A DNA stretch of 34,803 bases. It comes from a bacterium. Lineage in GTDB: Bacteria; Fidelibacterota; Marinisomatia; Marinisomatales; JAHJCW01. Numbering within the stretch: position 1 is the first letter of the stretch; the number at the start of each line of letters is the position of its first letter. The stretch is from NCBI GenBank assembly GCA_030606865.1, contig JAUWFQ010000007.1, positions 1-34,803 on the forward strand, given 5' to 3'. The position numbers and the translations under genes were made by a program. This document shows positions 24,456 to 33,676 of this stretch, one piece after another. The notes under the pieces were generated by a model, which did not search any database, was not told where the DNA came from, and saw only the letters and a program-made list of their open reading frames with translations.

Positions 24456-24905
24456 ATGATTTTTATGCACAAACAAATCATTTTGATAATATTAATTTGT
24501 TGTATTTCTTGTAGAAGCCCAACAATAACACAATATATAAAGCATGAATTAACGATATGGAATTATTATGAAAGCAATGGATATGATAATTATAACGGTG
24601 AAGTTGGTGTAAACTTCCGTTTTGAACATAGCGGATGGTTCTGGCGTTATACATTTGGCAATAGACCAATGATTCAAACTAATGACTCAAGAAAATGGGC
24701 GATTTATCTTCCTGAAAACGAAGATAGTGTATATATTAATGTACGTTTCTTTTACCAAAGAGCTATTGAAATAAAAATTGTTGATGCCGACACTACAATT
24801 CGCCTAAATGAAGACAAAGTATTTAAATTTTGGAATTGTGGTAATTCAACAGTTATTAAATACCCTTTCCCAGCTTGTTTAACAGAGATTACTAAAACTG
24901 ATTAA
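24456..24905 (+). CDS. Small lipoprotein or secreted protein of unknown function
   Basis: A 149-residue protein with a hydrophobic start and a lipobox-like CCISC, Cys19, if begun at ATG 24456; ATG 24465 is also possible. The mature part is rich in Trp, Tyr, Asn and Phe (IWNYYESNGYDNYNGEVGV, GWFWRYTFGNRP), with a likely beta fold. Two later Cys residues (in FWNCGNST and FPACLTE) might form a disulfide. No family is recognised. It converges on the adenosine deaminase gene, with a four-base overlap of the stops. Confidence 0.6.
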   Translation: MIFMHKQIILIILICCISCRSPTITQYIKHELTIWNYYESNGYDNYNGEVGVNFRFEHSGWFWRYTFGNRPMIQTNDSRKWAIYLPENEDSVYINVRFFYQRAIEIKIVDADTTIRLNEDKVFKFWNCGNSTVIKYPFPACLTEITKTD

Positions 24906-25915
24906 TTTACGAGTCTTTTATAATATTTAGCCAATTCACTATTTAATTCCTTTTTAGTATTTGTGGGACACCAGGCAGATTCAATACTATTTTGAGCAAG
25001 ATTATAAATATCAAATAAATTAAGATCAAATATCTCAATCAGGGAAATATACTCTTTTTCCATAGTAGTATTAAACATTTTAGGATCATCAGTATTAATT
25101 GATACTAGCATTCCACTTTTGTAGAAGTTATAAATAGGATGTTCATCCAAAGATGTTACTGCTGATGTTCTCACATTGGAAATAGGACACATCTCAATAG
25201 GGATTTTATGTTCTAATAAATATTTAACTAGTTTTTTATCCTTTATTGCACTGGTTCCATGTCCAATTCTATCTACTTTTAAATCTCTAATAGCTTGCCA
25301 AATATAATCGGGACCGGCAGCTTCACCCGCATGACAAGTGATATAAAATCCCATTTTCTTTGCTTTTCGAAATACTTCCGTAAACAATTTCGGAGGAAAT
25401 TGTAATTCATCACCACCCAAACCAATTCCGATTATTCCTTGGTCTCGTACTTCCGATATTTTATTCAGGAGCGGAAGTTTTGGTTCACTATCACGTACTA
25501 AATCAGCTATAAGATTAATTGTAATTCTATCAGAATGTTTGTTCAATCCTTTGCGAATTGATGTTGCAATTTCCTGAGGTTGTGAATCAATTTTAGTAAA
25601 ATCGGAGGGGGAAAAATAAATTTCAGCATAACGAATATTCTGTTCAGCTAGATTTAGAGCTACTTGTTCCGCAATAAATTGGTAATCATCATATTCGCGA
25701 ATAAAACTATTCTTCCAATACCATGTATCTATAAAATTATCAAAATTGGTGTACGTAAATTTTTGTTCTAATTCATTGAGCGTAATATGTTTTTTCCCCA
25801 TATACTTTTCAATTAATTGTAAAAGGGTATTTAATGGGATAGCGCCTTCTAGGTGAAGGTGCAGTTCAACTTTAGGAAGGTCCCTAATAAACGATTTTAT
25901 ATTATTAGAAACCAT
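24902..25915 (-). CDS. add: Adenosine deaminase
   Basis: A 337-residue zinc enzyme of the purine salvage route that turns adenosine into inosine. All key residues are seen: zinc ligands in ELHLHLEG (H19, H21), TCHAGEA (H195, with catalytic E198), RIGHGT (H219), and SINTDDP (D276, D277). PISNVRTSAV and the HPI turn also match the family. Some relatives act on other purines such as adenine or aminofutalosine, so the substrate is not fully fixed. It lies 18 bases after kbl on the minus strand and is probably in the same operon. Confidence 0.92.
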   Translation of the reverse strand: MVSNNIKSFIRDLPKVELHLHLEGAIPLNTLLQLIEKYMGKKHITLNELEQKFTYTNFDNFIDTWYWKNSFIREYDDYQFIAEQVALNLAEQNIRYAEIYFSPSDFTKIDSQPQEIATSIRKGLNKHSDRITINLIADLVRDSEPKLPLLNKISEVRDQGIIGIGLGGDELQFPPKLFTEVFRKAKKMGFYITCHAGEAAGPDYIWQAIRDLKVDRIGHGTSAIKDKKLVKYLLEHKIPIEMCPISNVRTSAVTSLDEHPIYNFYKSGMLVSINTDDPKMFNTTMEKEYISLIEIFDLNLFDIYNLAQNSIESAWCPTNTKKELNSELAKYYKRLVN

Positions 25916-25933
25916 TCCTATAATTAATTGAAA

Positions 25934-27163
25934 CTAATGCGTTTCTTTATAATTTTTAAGAACATCAATTACATAGTCAATATCTGCTTCGGTATGATTC
26001 CCATTGACTTGAAAACGAATTTCTTCATCTCCTTTGGGAACAACCGGAAAGTTTAAACCAGTTGCCATTATTCCATACTCAGTTAAATAATTGACCATAT
26101 CAGCCGTTTTTGGTGTATCTCGTACCATTAGCGGAACTACCGGATGATCGCCTTCGATTGTTTCATATCCGTTTGCGTGCAAACCTGCTTCAAATCTTTT
26201 TGTCATTTTTCGGAGATGTTTGAGTATTTCTATTCCTTCCGGACTATCCAATATTTCTAGTGCTTTTAAAGCAGCTGCAGTTTCAGATACAGTTATTGGG
26301 TTAGAATAAATATACATAGGCGCAGTTTGACGTAAGTATTCGGTAATTGCTTTAGAAGTAACCACGTAGCCGCCGTTTACGCCGAATCCTTTACCAAGCG
26401 TTCCGATAATAACATCGACATTAGCGCCACAATACTCTTCAGTACCTCGACCTGTCGGGCCGAAGCCACCTACTCCATGCGAATCATCAATTATTGAGAT
26501 AAGTCCTTCTTCAAATTGATCATCGTATTTCTCACAAAGTTCGGCAAATTCTTTAAGAGGTGCATTATCACCGCGCATACTGAAAATACCATCAGTTACA
26601 ACCAACGCTCTTTTTGCTTTGCCTGCCCATTCCTTTATTTTGGCTTCTAAATCAGCCATATCATTATGTTTATAAATGGCTTTACCCAACGGACGAGAAA
26701 GCCGCATTGCTTGAATTATACAGTTATGATTCAATTCATCACTGATATAGACAGTTTCCTTGGTGGCAAGCGGCATTAAAACACCCAAACTTGTAACATA
26801 AGCAGAGCTAAAAATCATACCGGATTCTTTACCATGGAATTTTGCTAACTTTTCCTCAAGTTCAATATGATGTTTATATGTTCCACTGATGAATCTTACT
26901 GCTCCGGGTCCAACTCCAAATTCCCTTGTAGCCTCTTCCTCAGCTTTCATCACTTTAGGATGTAAAGACATGCCGAGATATGAATTTGAATTCATTTTTA
27001 CGAATTCTGTATCTCCATAACCTTCAACAAAATAGCGTACGCCTTTTTTCCCTTCGGCAGGTTTCATACCGGTGATTACCATTTCATCGCCTTTTGCACT
27101 TCCCTTTGCTTTGAGTTCTGCAACAGAATCATTTAAAATTTTATTTAGTTTTGTAATTGACAT
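25934..27163 (-). CDS. kbl: Glycine C-acetyltransferase (2-amino-3-ketobutyrate CoA ligase)
   Basis: A 409-residue PLP enzyme of the alpha-oxoamine synthase family. It splits 2-amino-3-oxobutanoate with CoA into glycine and acetyl-CoA. Seen motifs are NSNSYLGMSLHPKV, GPGAVRFISGTYKHHIELE, SDELNHNCII, DDSHGVGGFGPTGRG (D226 and H229 for the cofactor) and GTLGKGFGVNGG with the Schiff-base Lys258. Relatives such as 8-amino-7-oxononanoate synthase share the fold, but the direct link to tdh, 15 bases upstream in the same operon, makes threonine breakdown by far the best assignment. Confidence 0.94.
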   Translation of the reverse strand: MSITKLNKILNDSVAELKAKGSAKGDEMVITGMKPAEGKKGVRYFVEGYGDTEFVKMNSNSYLGMSLHPKVMKAEEEATREFGVGPGAVRFISGTYKHHIELEEKLAKFHGKESGMIFSSAYVTSLGVLMPLATKETVYISDELNHNCIIQAMRLSRPLGKAIYKHNDMADLEAKIKEWAGKAKRALVVTDGIFSMRGDNAPLKEFAELCEKYDDQFEEGLISIIDDSHGVGGFGPTGRGTEEYCGANVDVIIGTLGKGFGVNGGYVVTSKAITEYLRQTAPMYIYSNPITVSETAAALKALEILDSPEGIEILKHLRKMTKRFEAGLHANGYETIEGDHPVVPLMVRDTPKTADMVNYLTEYGIMATGLNFPVVPKGDEEIRFQVNGNHTEADIDYVIDVLKNYKETH

Positions 27164-27178
27164 TAATTTCTCCGAAAA

Positions 27179-28126
27179 TTATAATTTTTTTGATAATACT
27201 TCTATCATATCCTTAGTCATTGTTTCAAGATCGTATTCAGGTTCCCATCCCCATTCTGCTCGAGCAGCGGAATCATCCATACTGTTAGGCCAAGTTTCTG
27301 CAATAGCTTTTTTTACCGGATCTACGTCATAATCTATTGTGAATTCCGGGATATGTTTTCTTATCGCTGCTGCGATGATTTCTGGGTCAAAACTCATCGC
27401 AGTTACATTAAACGCGTTGCGATGTTTTAATCTTGTGGGATCAGCTTCCATTAAATCAATTCCGGCTTTGATTGCATCAGGCATATACATCATATCGAGG
27501 AAAGTTCCTGCCGGAAGATTACATGTATATTTTTTATGCTTAATTGCTTCATAATAGATTTCTACAGCGTAATCGGTTGTACCGCCGCCTGGTAATGTTT
27601 CATTTGATATTATTCCCGGATAACGAACACCTCTTGTATCAACTCCAAATCTTTTAAAATAATAATCGCAAAGTAATTCACCGGCTACTTTAGTTACTCC
27701 GTACATGGTATTTGGTCTTTGTATGGTATCTTGAGGAGTATTATCTAATGGGGTCGTTGGTCCGAATGCTCCGATGGAACTTGGTGTAAAAACAGCGCAT
27801 TTCAAATCACGTGCAACCTCTAAAACATTGTATAATCCATTGATATTTACATTCCATGCTAAAACCGGATTTGCTTCGGCTACTGCCGATAATATGGCAG
27901 CGAGGTGGTATATTGTATCAATATCATGTTTTTTTACAACATTTGCGATTTCTTGAGCATCGACACAGTCGACTATTTCAAAGGGTCCCGAATTTAACAG
28001 TTTTTCACTTGGTTTTGTTTTACGACCGCCTGCCACTACGTTATCATTTCCAAATCTTTCTCTAAGTGACATAGTAAGTTCTGAACCAATTTGTCCGACT
28101 GCTCCGGTAACTAAAATATTTTTCAT
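27179..28126 (-). CDS. tdh: L-threonine 3-dehydrogenase, short-chain (SDR/epimerase) type
   Basis: A 315-residue NAD-dependent dehydrogenase of the extended SDR family. It has the Rossmann motif TGAVGQIGSE near the start, catalytic Tyr142 and Lys146 in MYGVTKVAGE, Ser in TPSSIGAFGP, and VRYPGIISNETLPGGGTTDYAVEIYYEA (in parts), which is characteristic of epimerase-like threonine dehydrogenases. It oxidises L-threonine to 2-amino-3-oxobutanoate, the substrate of Kbl encoded next. This type differs from the zinc-dependent E. coli enzyme. It is the first gene of the tdh-kbl-add group. A TATAAT box on the minus strand, at about 28137-28142, lies close before the ATG; no good -35 was found. Confidence 0.93.
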   Translation of the reverse strand: MKNILVTGAVGQIGSELTMSLRERFGNDNVVAGGRKTKPSEKLLNSGPFEIVDCVDAQEIANVVKKHDIDTIYHLAAILSAVAEANPVLAWNVNINGLYNVLEVARDLKCAVFTPSSIGAFGPTTPLDNTPQDTIQRPNTMYGVTKVAGELLCDYYFKRFGVDTRGVRYPGIISNETLPGGGTTDYAVEIYYEAIKHKKYTCNLPAGTFLDMMYMPDAIKAGIDLMEADPTRLKHRNAFNVTAMSFDPEIIAAAIRKHIPEFTIDYDVDPVKKAIAETWPNSMDDSAARAEWGWEPEYDLETMTKDMIEVLSKKL

Positions 28127-28271
28127 TTACATCCCTATTATAATGAGGTTATTCGAATTGTATTTTTGTATTAAAATTGTAATAAAAGATATATTTATCT
28201 CAGATATTTAAGTATAAATATTAATTCATTTAGTTAATTAATTTCAATTATATAAGTGTATAAAATCGAAA

Positions 28272-29165
28272 TTATAGCGAGCGACGTTCCCGTATAATGA
28301 GATTAGGAAAAAGCAGATTCAGTAGTATTCTGAAAGGAATTAAAGCTAAAAGAAATATTCCAACTAATATGTTTAAAACATTATCTAATAATTTAGTTTT
28401 GTATTTATTAAAGTATTGCCAAAATGAAAAGTGGGAGCTTACAATCATTTTAATGCGTTTTCGATACACACTTGCTCCGCTTTTATGAGTTATAAAAGAA
28501 TTGGTAGTGTATTGCACATTATAGCCTGCATCCCATATTCTTTTACATAGATCGACATCACTGAAAAACATTGGAAATTGTTCATCAAGTAGACCTATTT
28601 CATCAATAACCTTTTTGGAAATTAATAAAGCGGCTCCTGCTGGTTGATCTACTAATCTAGATTTATTATGATCAAAATCACCCATTTTCCAATAATTGAA
28701 TTCTTTTGAATTTTTAAAAATTTTACTTAACCCAATTGATTCATAAATTATATCTCTCCGACGGGGAAAACGTCTGCAAGAATTTTGGATCCTCCCATCA
28801 GAGAAACGTAATTGCGGAGCAATTGCACCCCAATTACTATTATCTTTTATTTCATTTAATAAATTATTAATTGTACTATTTGGTACAGTTGTATCAGGAT
28901 TGAGTAAAAGTATATAATCACCGTTGGCGTTTTTGATACCTTGATTATTGGCTTTAGTAAAACCAAAATTTTCTTTGTTTTGAATTATTGAAATGTTATT
29001 ATTTTCAATATCATTAATAAGGGAAATTGTATTATCAATAGAATTATTATCAATTAGTATGATTTCCCTATTTACTTCATTCAATTGAGGCAGGAGAGAA
29101 TTAATACAATTAACGATTTCCTTCTCAGAATTATAAGTTACGATGATAATTGAAACGGAAGTCAT
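28272..29165 (-). CDS. Glycosyltransferase family 2, rhamnosyltransferase-like
   Basis: A 297-residue GT-A fold enzyme. The start SIIIVTYNSEKEIVNCINSL, NKENFGFTKANNQGI and the metal-site region LLLNPDTTVP (Asp91) are typical of the WbbL/RfbF branch of family 2, as are PAGAALLISKKVIDEIG and FFSDVDLCKR. A hydrophobic stretch at about 259-285 may hold it to the inner membrane. The sugar is unknown. Together with the nearby Wzi-like and sugar transferase genes it belongs to a surface polysaccharide cluster. The 145 bases between this gene and tdh show only AT-rich sequence and no clear feature. Confidence 0.88.
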   Translation of the reverse strand: MTSVSIIIVTYNSEKEIVNCINSLLPQLNEVNREIILIDNNSIDNTISLINDIENNNISIIQNKENFGFTKANNQGIKNANGDYILLLNPDTTVPNSTINNLLNEIKDNSNWGAIAPQLRFSDGRIQNSCRRFPRRRDIIYESIGLSKIFKNSKEFNYWKMGDFDHNKSRLVDQPAGAALLISKKVIDEIGLLDEQFPMFFSDVDLCKRIWDAGYNVQYTTNSFITHKSGASVYRKRIKMIVSSHFSFWQYFNKYKTKLLDNVLNILVGIFLLALIPFRILLNLLFPNLIIRERRSL

Positions 29166-29193
29166 ATATCAATTAAAAGGGGAAAATGATTCT

Positions 29194-30825
29194 CTAATTC
29201 TTTTTGATAAATTGATTAATTAGTTTTGATATTTCTTTCTTATCAAACCGGTGTTCAACACCAAACCAGAAAACATTGGATTTTCGCTCATGGAACGCTT
29301 TATCAGCCCATGCGCGGAATTGGTCATTATGTATTTTTTCTCTTTCGTAATAAAAATTAATGTTGAATCCTTTATATTTATATCGCAAGTCTAAGCGGTA
29401 TTCAATTTTCACTTCAGACCAAAAATCATAATTACCACCAATTTTCAACCATTCATCTTGATAGGAATACTCACGTTCCGGGATTTTATTATCAATTACG
29501 CCATGTCGTTCATAATTAAAAGATGGAATCACAGTTAATTTGTCACTCATATATCCAAAATAGATATAGAAATCATCGGAATCAGGTCCGCTGTGAGCGC
29601 CCCAATGGCGACCATTATAACTCCAATAATCATAATTAATTCTGTCATACCAGTCGGCATTGGGGCGGTCATTCCAATATTTTGTTTTATTTAAATTGGC
29701 GTATTCAATACCGCCAACCAAATAGGGGTTATTGAAAAAACCGTATTTTCGTAATCCGATGATACTTGCTCCCGTGTGATCGGGTTGTCTGATAAAATCA
29801 TCTTGACCCCAAGCATGATCGTTCCTTCCGTACTCAACATATACTTTTAATCCTACCTGCGGGAAAGTCATAGTTAAATAACCGGTAAGCGTCTGATCCC
29901 AAATATCAACTTCTTTATCTTTAAGATATAGTTTTTCAAACGGTAATAGCATGGCTTCTTTGCGAGTGATTGTTTCTCCTTCGGCATATCTCCCACCGGA
30001 TAAATAATTACGTGAGAAGCCTAATGTGATAATCGGTTTTGAATAATAGGTAATTGAAAATAAGATGGAAGTAAAGTGCGGTAACGCGTGATTTTCTTTG
30101 AGTGTGTCAGCATAGAAATAGCGGAAATTAATTCCGAAATCTTTATAGCGTTGTTCCTTGATTGTGCCAATCATTAAATGGGGAAAGCCTGTGGTATTAT
30201 TTGTCATGCTAAGGCTTGAATGATAACCCGAGCCCCACCACATATTAGCATTTGAATAGCCTATGCCTAAACCCTTATAATGTAAATATATTTGCGCCTC
30301 ACGAACACCCGTCTTACTATATACTCCATCGCCATGTGGGCGATTATCATTTAGTCTAGAAAATTTTAGCTCACGATATGGTTGGTCAAATCTTTTTGGC
30401 TTAACTGTATCATGCAGACTATGAAAAAAATCCTGCCAACGTTTAGCATAATCTTTATTTTGATTTGTAAAATAATATGGTTCAAAGCTAAGAGATAAAA
30501 ACTTATTGGTATATGCAAATTGTAATCCTTGGAAAAAAGACATACCTTTGCCAATCCATCTGTCAGAAGTATTTTCTAAATTAGGAGCGTTGTCGTTAAA
30601 AAATAATTCGGTTCTAAAACCAACAGACCAGGAACCATACAAATTGGTATCAGCAATATTTAAAAAAGGTCTTATGAGAAAATTCTTTGAAATAGTTTTT
30701 TGCGAAGCGAATAACTTCTTCTCTTGTTCTAATAAATAGAAAGGATCTGCTTGTACGAATATTTGAGCATTTGGAAATGAAATTAAAATTAGGTTAATAA
30801 TGGTCAATAATTTGAATTTTAGCAT
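29194..30825 (-). CDS. Capsule assembly Wzi family outer-membrane protein
   Basis: A 543-residue protein with a signal peptide ending near PNAQIF. It matches the Wzi-like capsule-assembly family by its long series of beta strands with conserved-looking parts such as GSWSVGFRTELFFNDN, LYLHYKGLGIGYSNANMWWG-type loops (IYLHYKGLGIGYSN and MWWGSGYHSSLSMTNNT), and WDQTLTGYLTMTFPQVGLKVYVEYG (in parts). E. coli Wzi is an 18-strand barrel that binds group 1 capsule at the cell surface; in this lineage such proteins occur near exopolysaccharide genes. It is directly upstream of a GT2 gene (28-base gap) and probably cotranscribed. Confidence 0.82.
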   Translation of the reverse strand: MLKFKLLTIINLILISFPNAQIFVQADPFYLLEQEKKLFASQKTISKNFLIRPFLNIADTNLYGSWSVGFRTELFFNDNAPNLENTSDRWIGKGMSFFQGLQFAYTNKFLSLSFEPYYFTNQNKDYAKRWQDFFHSLHDTVKPKRFDQPYRELKFSRLNDNRPHGDGVYSKTGVREAQIYLHYKGLGIGYSNANMWWGSGYHSSLSMTNNTTGFPHLMIGTIKEQRYKDFGINFRYFYADTLKENHALPHFTSILFSITYYSKPIITLGFSRNYLSGGRYAEGETITRKEAMLLPFEKLYLKDKEVDIWDQTLTGYLTMTFPQVGLKVYVEYGRNDHAWGQDDFIRQPDHTGASIIGLRKYGFFNNPYLVGGIEYANLNKTKYWNDRPNADWYDRINYDYWSYNGRHWGAHSGPDSDDFYIYFGYMSDKLTVIPSFNYERHGVIDNKIPEREYSYQDEWLKIGGNYDFWSEVKIEYRLDLRYKYKGFNINFYYEREKIHNDQFRAWADKAFHERKSNVFWFGVEHRFDKKEISKLINQFIKKN

Positions 30826-30961
30826 ATTATTCCTTCTACAATAATTTTAATGAATCTAAATTACTGTTTTACTTTCGTAAATAATAAAAGATAACTTACT
30901 AATTATTGTTGAGTAAAAATAATTAAATTCAATCAATGCTTAATATCATCTTGATATAAAT

Positions 30962-31585
30962 ATGTTTAAAAACGCAATCATATTAATTATTCTATCGGTT
31001 ATGCCGTTATTTTCTTCAGGTGGTTATGATCATGGTACGTCTACCGGCAAAGGTCAATTAGAACTTGATTTTACTTGGAATCCATTTGACCTCATAGAAT
31101 TTGGTCAAACATACATTGTAATTGGTTATGGATTGACTAACCATCTTGATATCCATGGCTATTATGCCCACCAAACTGATCATCAGGACAATTACTATTA
31201 TGGCTTATTTTATCAATTTATTGATTCTAAATATCTAGATTTGGCTTCAGCAATCGGAAGGCGCCATTACACAGTCAGCGATGTAGATGATCTATTTTTT
31301 CCACAAATATTGTATAATATAAAATTTAGCAAATTGTTAACTGTTGGTGGTGCTTTTGTAAATATACTAAGAATTACAAATAGTACACTTAAATCCAGAG
31401 GAACAGCTTTTGATGTTGCTCTTTACTTACCACTCTCAGGTATTATAAAGTTACCGAAGTTTATTCACGAATTAAAATTAGCGTTTGGTATTTTTAATCC
31501 GGGAGTGTTTGAGTCAGATCATGGAGATTTTTTACCAACCTACAGTATAGATATTACTTTTAAAAAATTCTCTAAAAATAAATAG
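30962..31585 (+). CDS. Putative outer-membrane beta-barrel protein, unknown function
   Basis: A 207-residue protein with a likely signal peptide (residues 1-19, ending near LFSSGGY) followed by alternating strands of barrel type: QLELDFTWNPFDLIEFGQTYIVIGYGLTNHLDIHGYYAH (in parts), YYYGLFYQFI and LLTVGGAFVNILRI. The size would suit an 8- to 10-strand barrel. I do not recognise a family. It is transcribed away from the Wzi-like gene from a 136-base AT-rich gap and ends next to a convergent sugar transferase gene, so it may be part of the polysaccharide cluster without clear proof. Confidence 0.65.
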   Translation: MFKNAIILIILSVMPLFSSGGYDHGTSTGKGQLELDFTWNPFDLIEFGQTYIVIGYGLTNHLDIHGYYAHQTDHQDNYYYGLFYQFIDSKYLDLASAIGRRHYTVSDVDDLFFPQILYNIKFSKLLTVGGAFVNILRITNSTLKSRGTAFDVALYLPLSGIIKLPKFIHELKLAFGIFNPGVFESDHGDFLPTYSIDITFKKFSKNK

Positions 31586-31591
31586 AGATAT

Positions 31592-32287
31592 TTATTTATT
31601 TAAACAAGCAGTTAAAACATTTTTCGCACTATCATAAGATCTGTAAGCACTTGCATCTTTTAAAAGAAGTAAAATTATAGTTGAAAAGAATATATATGCA
31701 TCGGCTTTTAAGATGTTACCCTCATGATAGACTTTAGAATATAAGGATTCCAATTCTAGTCGTTGTTCAGAAGTAAGATTAAATTTTCCTGCAACTTGCG
31801 CAATACCTGTCATACCTGCGGGTGATTTGAATCTTTCTTGCCAGGTATTGGGAAATTTCTTTTTAAGTAATTCAACATTCTTTTCAGGTAATGGTCTGTT
31901 CCCAACAAAGCTCATATGGTTTAAAAGTATATGAAATACTTGTAAAATTTCGACAAGTTGAGTTTTTTCCAAAAGTCTTCCGAACGGAGTATATACCTCT
32001 GAATATATTGGTACATCCAAATATCCATCTCTCATATATTTCTCTTCGAGTCCCCATTTTGGGTTTTTAGCATCTTTAACCATCGTTCTAAATTTTATTA
32101 TATGTATCTTTTTCTGAAGACCAACTATACGTTCAGAAATATAAAAAATTGGCCTGCCTTGAATAAAAAAAGATAAGATAATTATTATAATGATGATGGG
32201 TAGAAAAATAATTAAAATAGAAAGGGCAAATACAATATCTTCAACTTTTTTAATAATTCTATAAAAGATTTGTTTTTTTGATTTCAT
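31592..32287 (-). CDS. Bacterial sugar transferase (phosphoglycosyl transferase) with altered catalytic dyad
   Basis: A 231-residue monotopic phosphoglycosyl transferase of the WcaJ/PglC superfamily, which starts glycan synthesis by putting a sugar-phosphate on undecaprenyl phosphate. It has an N-terminal membrane helix (about 17-42), IIKFRTMVKDA, GRLLEKT, MSFVGNRPLP and PAGMTGIAQVAGKFNL. The usual catalytic pair is Asp-Glu in a T-S-L-D-E-L-P-Q stretch. Here the same stretch is KTQLVEILQVF, so the Asp is Val112 and only Glu113 remains (codons GTC GAA). One base change from GAC would do this. Either the protein is inactive, or it belongs to a subfamily that does not use the Asp. It lies downstream of a decayed epimerase gene. 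Confidence 0.82.
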   Translation of the reverse strand: MKSKKQIFYRIIKKVEDIVFALSILIIFLPIIIIIIILSFFIQGRPIFYISERIVGLQKKIHIIKFRTMVKDAKNPKWGLEEKYMRDGYLDVPIYSEVYTPFGRLLEKTQLVEILQVFHILLNHMSFVGNRPLPEKNVELLKKKFPNTWQERFKSPAGMTGIAQVAGKFNLTSEQRLELESLYSKVYHEGNILKADAYIFFSTIILLLLKDASAYRSYDSAKNVLTACLNK

Positions 32288-32390
32288 AAAATTTTTAAAT
32301 TATATTTGTTACTTAAACGATTCAATAAATTGAATAACGGGTATGTAAATATAAAAATATAAGTATTAATTACATATATTTATGATTGTA

Positions 32391-32427
32391 TAAAAAAGGC
32401 ATAGATTGTTTTGTCTATGCCTTTTTA
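32391..32427. terminator. Bidirectional rho-independent terminator
   Basis: AAAAAGGCATAGA pairs with TCTATGCCTTTTT around a short TTGTTTTG-type loop. It ends transcription from the minus-strand side, just after the decayed epimerase gene, and could work on either strand. Confidence 0.85.
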
Positions 32428-32908
32428 TTATACTATATCCGTACAATTATTATTTGATCTTAATTGTTTTCCTTCAGGATAAATGCAAGCAGAAGATGAA
32501 TAAAATCTTTTTTTATCCCATGCTTAATAGCTCATCCGACCACATTAAGATTAATAAGTGCTGAATTATGCATAATTTTTGCATCATTATCTCAGCTAAA
32601 AACAAATCCAGCACCGCTCATATCTGTTACGAATTAATACATATAATCAAGACCATTTCCAATATCTGACCTACTTCCTAATTTGTTTGTAAGAGAAATA
32701 TTTTGAAATGGTCCAAACACTACTTTACTTACAACAACGGGTTTACTTACAACAACGGGATATCTTAAATCCCCAATAATGAATTAGTCTGCTACAGTTT
32801 GGGCAAACTCTGGATATTTAAGATATATTCCTCTTACAAAATTTTTAATCTCTTTACTAAATGACTCCCTATAAAGGCACCGGCACCACATACTAATGCT
32901 GTTTTCAT
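32428..32908 (-). pseudogene. Decayed NAD-dependent nucleotide-sugar epimerase gene (GDP-mannose 3,5-epimerase-like)
   Basis: On the minus strand from ATG 32908 the frame reads MKTALVCGAGAFIGSHLVKR, a Rossmann start, then KYPEFAQTVAD-stop-FIIGDLR, TDMSGAGFVFS-stop-DNDAKIMHN, SALINLNVVG-stop-AIKHGIKK. It then shifts frame near the T7 run at 32508-32514 into FYSSSACIYPEGKQLR and NNNCTDIV. These pieces are in the right order for GDP-mannose 3,5-epimerase-like SDR enzymes (GAGFIGSH, DLR, ADMGGAGFI, SSSACIYPE). In-frame stops are at 32784-32786, 32634-32636, 32592-32594 and 32532-32534. An 18-base tandem duplication lies at 32724-32759. Only about half of the usual 320-residue enzyme is left, so the 3' half is lost. 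No working protein is expected. It probably once made a sugar precursor for the nearby polysaccharide genes. Confidence 0.87.
32724..32759. repeat. Perfect 18-base tandem duplication in the epimerase pseudogene
   Basis: TTTACTTACAACAACGGG occurs twice in a row (32724-32741 and 32742-32759). It adds six codons in frame (VVVSKP-like repeat on the minus strand) and marks slippage in the unconstrained gene. Confidence 0.9.
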
Positions 32909-32926
32909 TCAAACCTACATATTATT

Positions 32927-33676
32927 TTATTTATTTATTGATTCTTTTATTAATAATGGTAGTAATAAAAAACCTTTTAAATATCTAGGTATAAACTTTT
33001 TTGGATTTTCAAAACATCTATAAAGCCAGCCTAAGTGGAACTTTTCTGCAAAGTTTGGGATATTTGCTTGTCTACCTGTTAAAAAAGCTATTGCAGCTCC
33101 TGTACAAATAATTCCAGGATAATAAGATAAGTGGTTCTTTAGATACAAACCTAATCTTTCTTGAACTCCCCCTCCTAAATTAATTATAATATATTTTGGT
33201 TTTTTCTTTTCAATGATATCAAGCAATTTAGTGTCTATAATATTATCATTATTGTAAATGGGGGCAATATAATGATTAGATTTTCCTAATATAATCCCAT
33301 TTTTTCTTAAAAATTCATTATTAATTAAGGAATCTTCCAATGTTGGATCAATAAAAAAAATACCATTAGATTGCTTTAACTTTTCTTCATTTAGAAATTT
33401 TTTCAAGAATTCTAAACCAGATAATTTTTTTATTTTTATTCCTTTAAATAATCTTAAAACTAAAATCATAAAACCACTATCAGGAATCGCAAAATCACTT
33501 TTTTGTAGTGCTTGGTAATACTTCGCATCTGAATTAATCATTGCAAGAGCTGGAGCCGCCGGCACAACCATCAACGCACCATGATTCAGTCTATATATTG
33601 CATCTTCATATTCTCCATAAATGAAATTTATGCCAAATATCTTTACAGTTTTATTATTATCTATATTTTCGCGCAT
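32927..33676 (-). CDS. WecG/TagA/CpsF family glycosyltransferase
   Basis: A 249-residue GT26 enzyme. Members add N-acetylmannosamine or a related sugar to a lipid-linked intermediate in teichoic acid, enterobacterial common antigen or capsule synthesis. Seen features are INSDAKYYQALQKSDFAIPDSG (in parts, with the Asp that follows Pro in the active site), LSGLEFLKKFL, KPKYIIINLGGGVQE, ICTGAAIAFLTGRQANIP and LGWLYRCFENPKKFIPRYLKG. The last motif, with Arg and Lys residues, is typical of the C-terminal membrane-binding part. The length is normal. It lies 18 bases from the remains of the epimerase gene, on the same strand, so it once shared an operon with it. Confidence 0.9.
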   Translation of the reverse strand: MRENIDNNKTVKIFGINFIYGEYEDAIYRLNHGALMVVPAAPALAMINSDAKYYQALQKSDFAIPDSGFMILVLRLFKGIKIKKLSGLEFLKKFLNEEKLKQSNGIFFIDPTLEDSLINNEFLRKNGIILGKSNHYIAPIYNNDNIIDTKLLDIIEKKKPKYIIINLGGGVQERLGLYLKNHLSYYPGIICTGAAIAFLTGRQANIPNFAEKFHLGWLYRCFENPKKFIPRYLKGFLLLPLLIKESINK

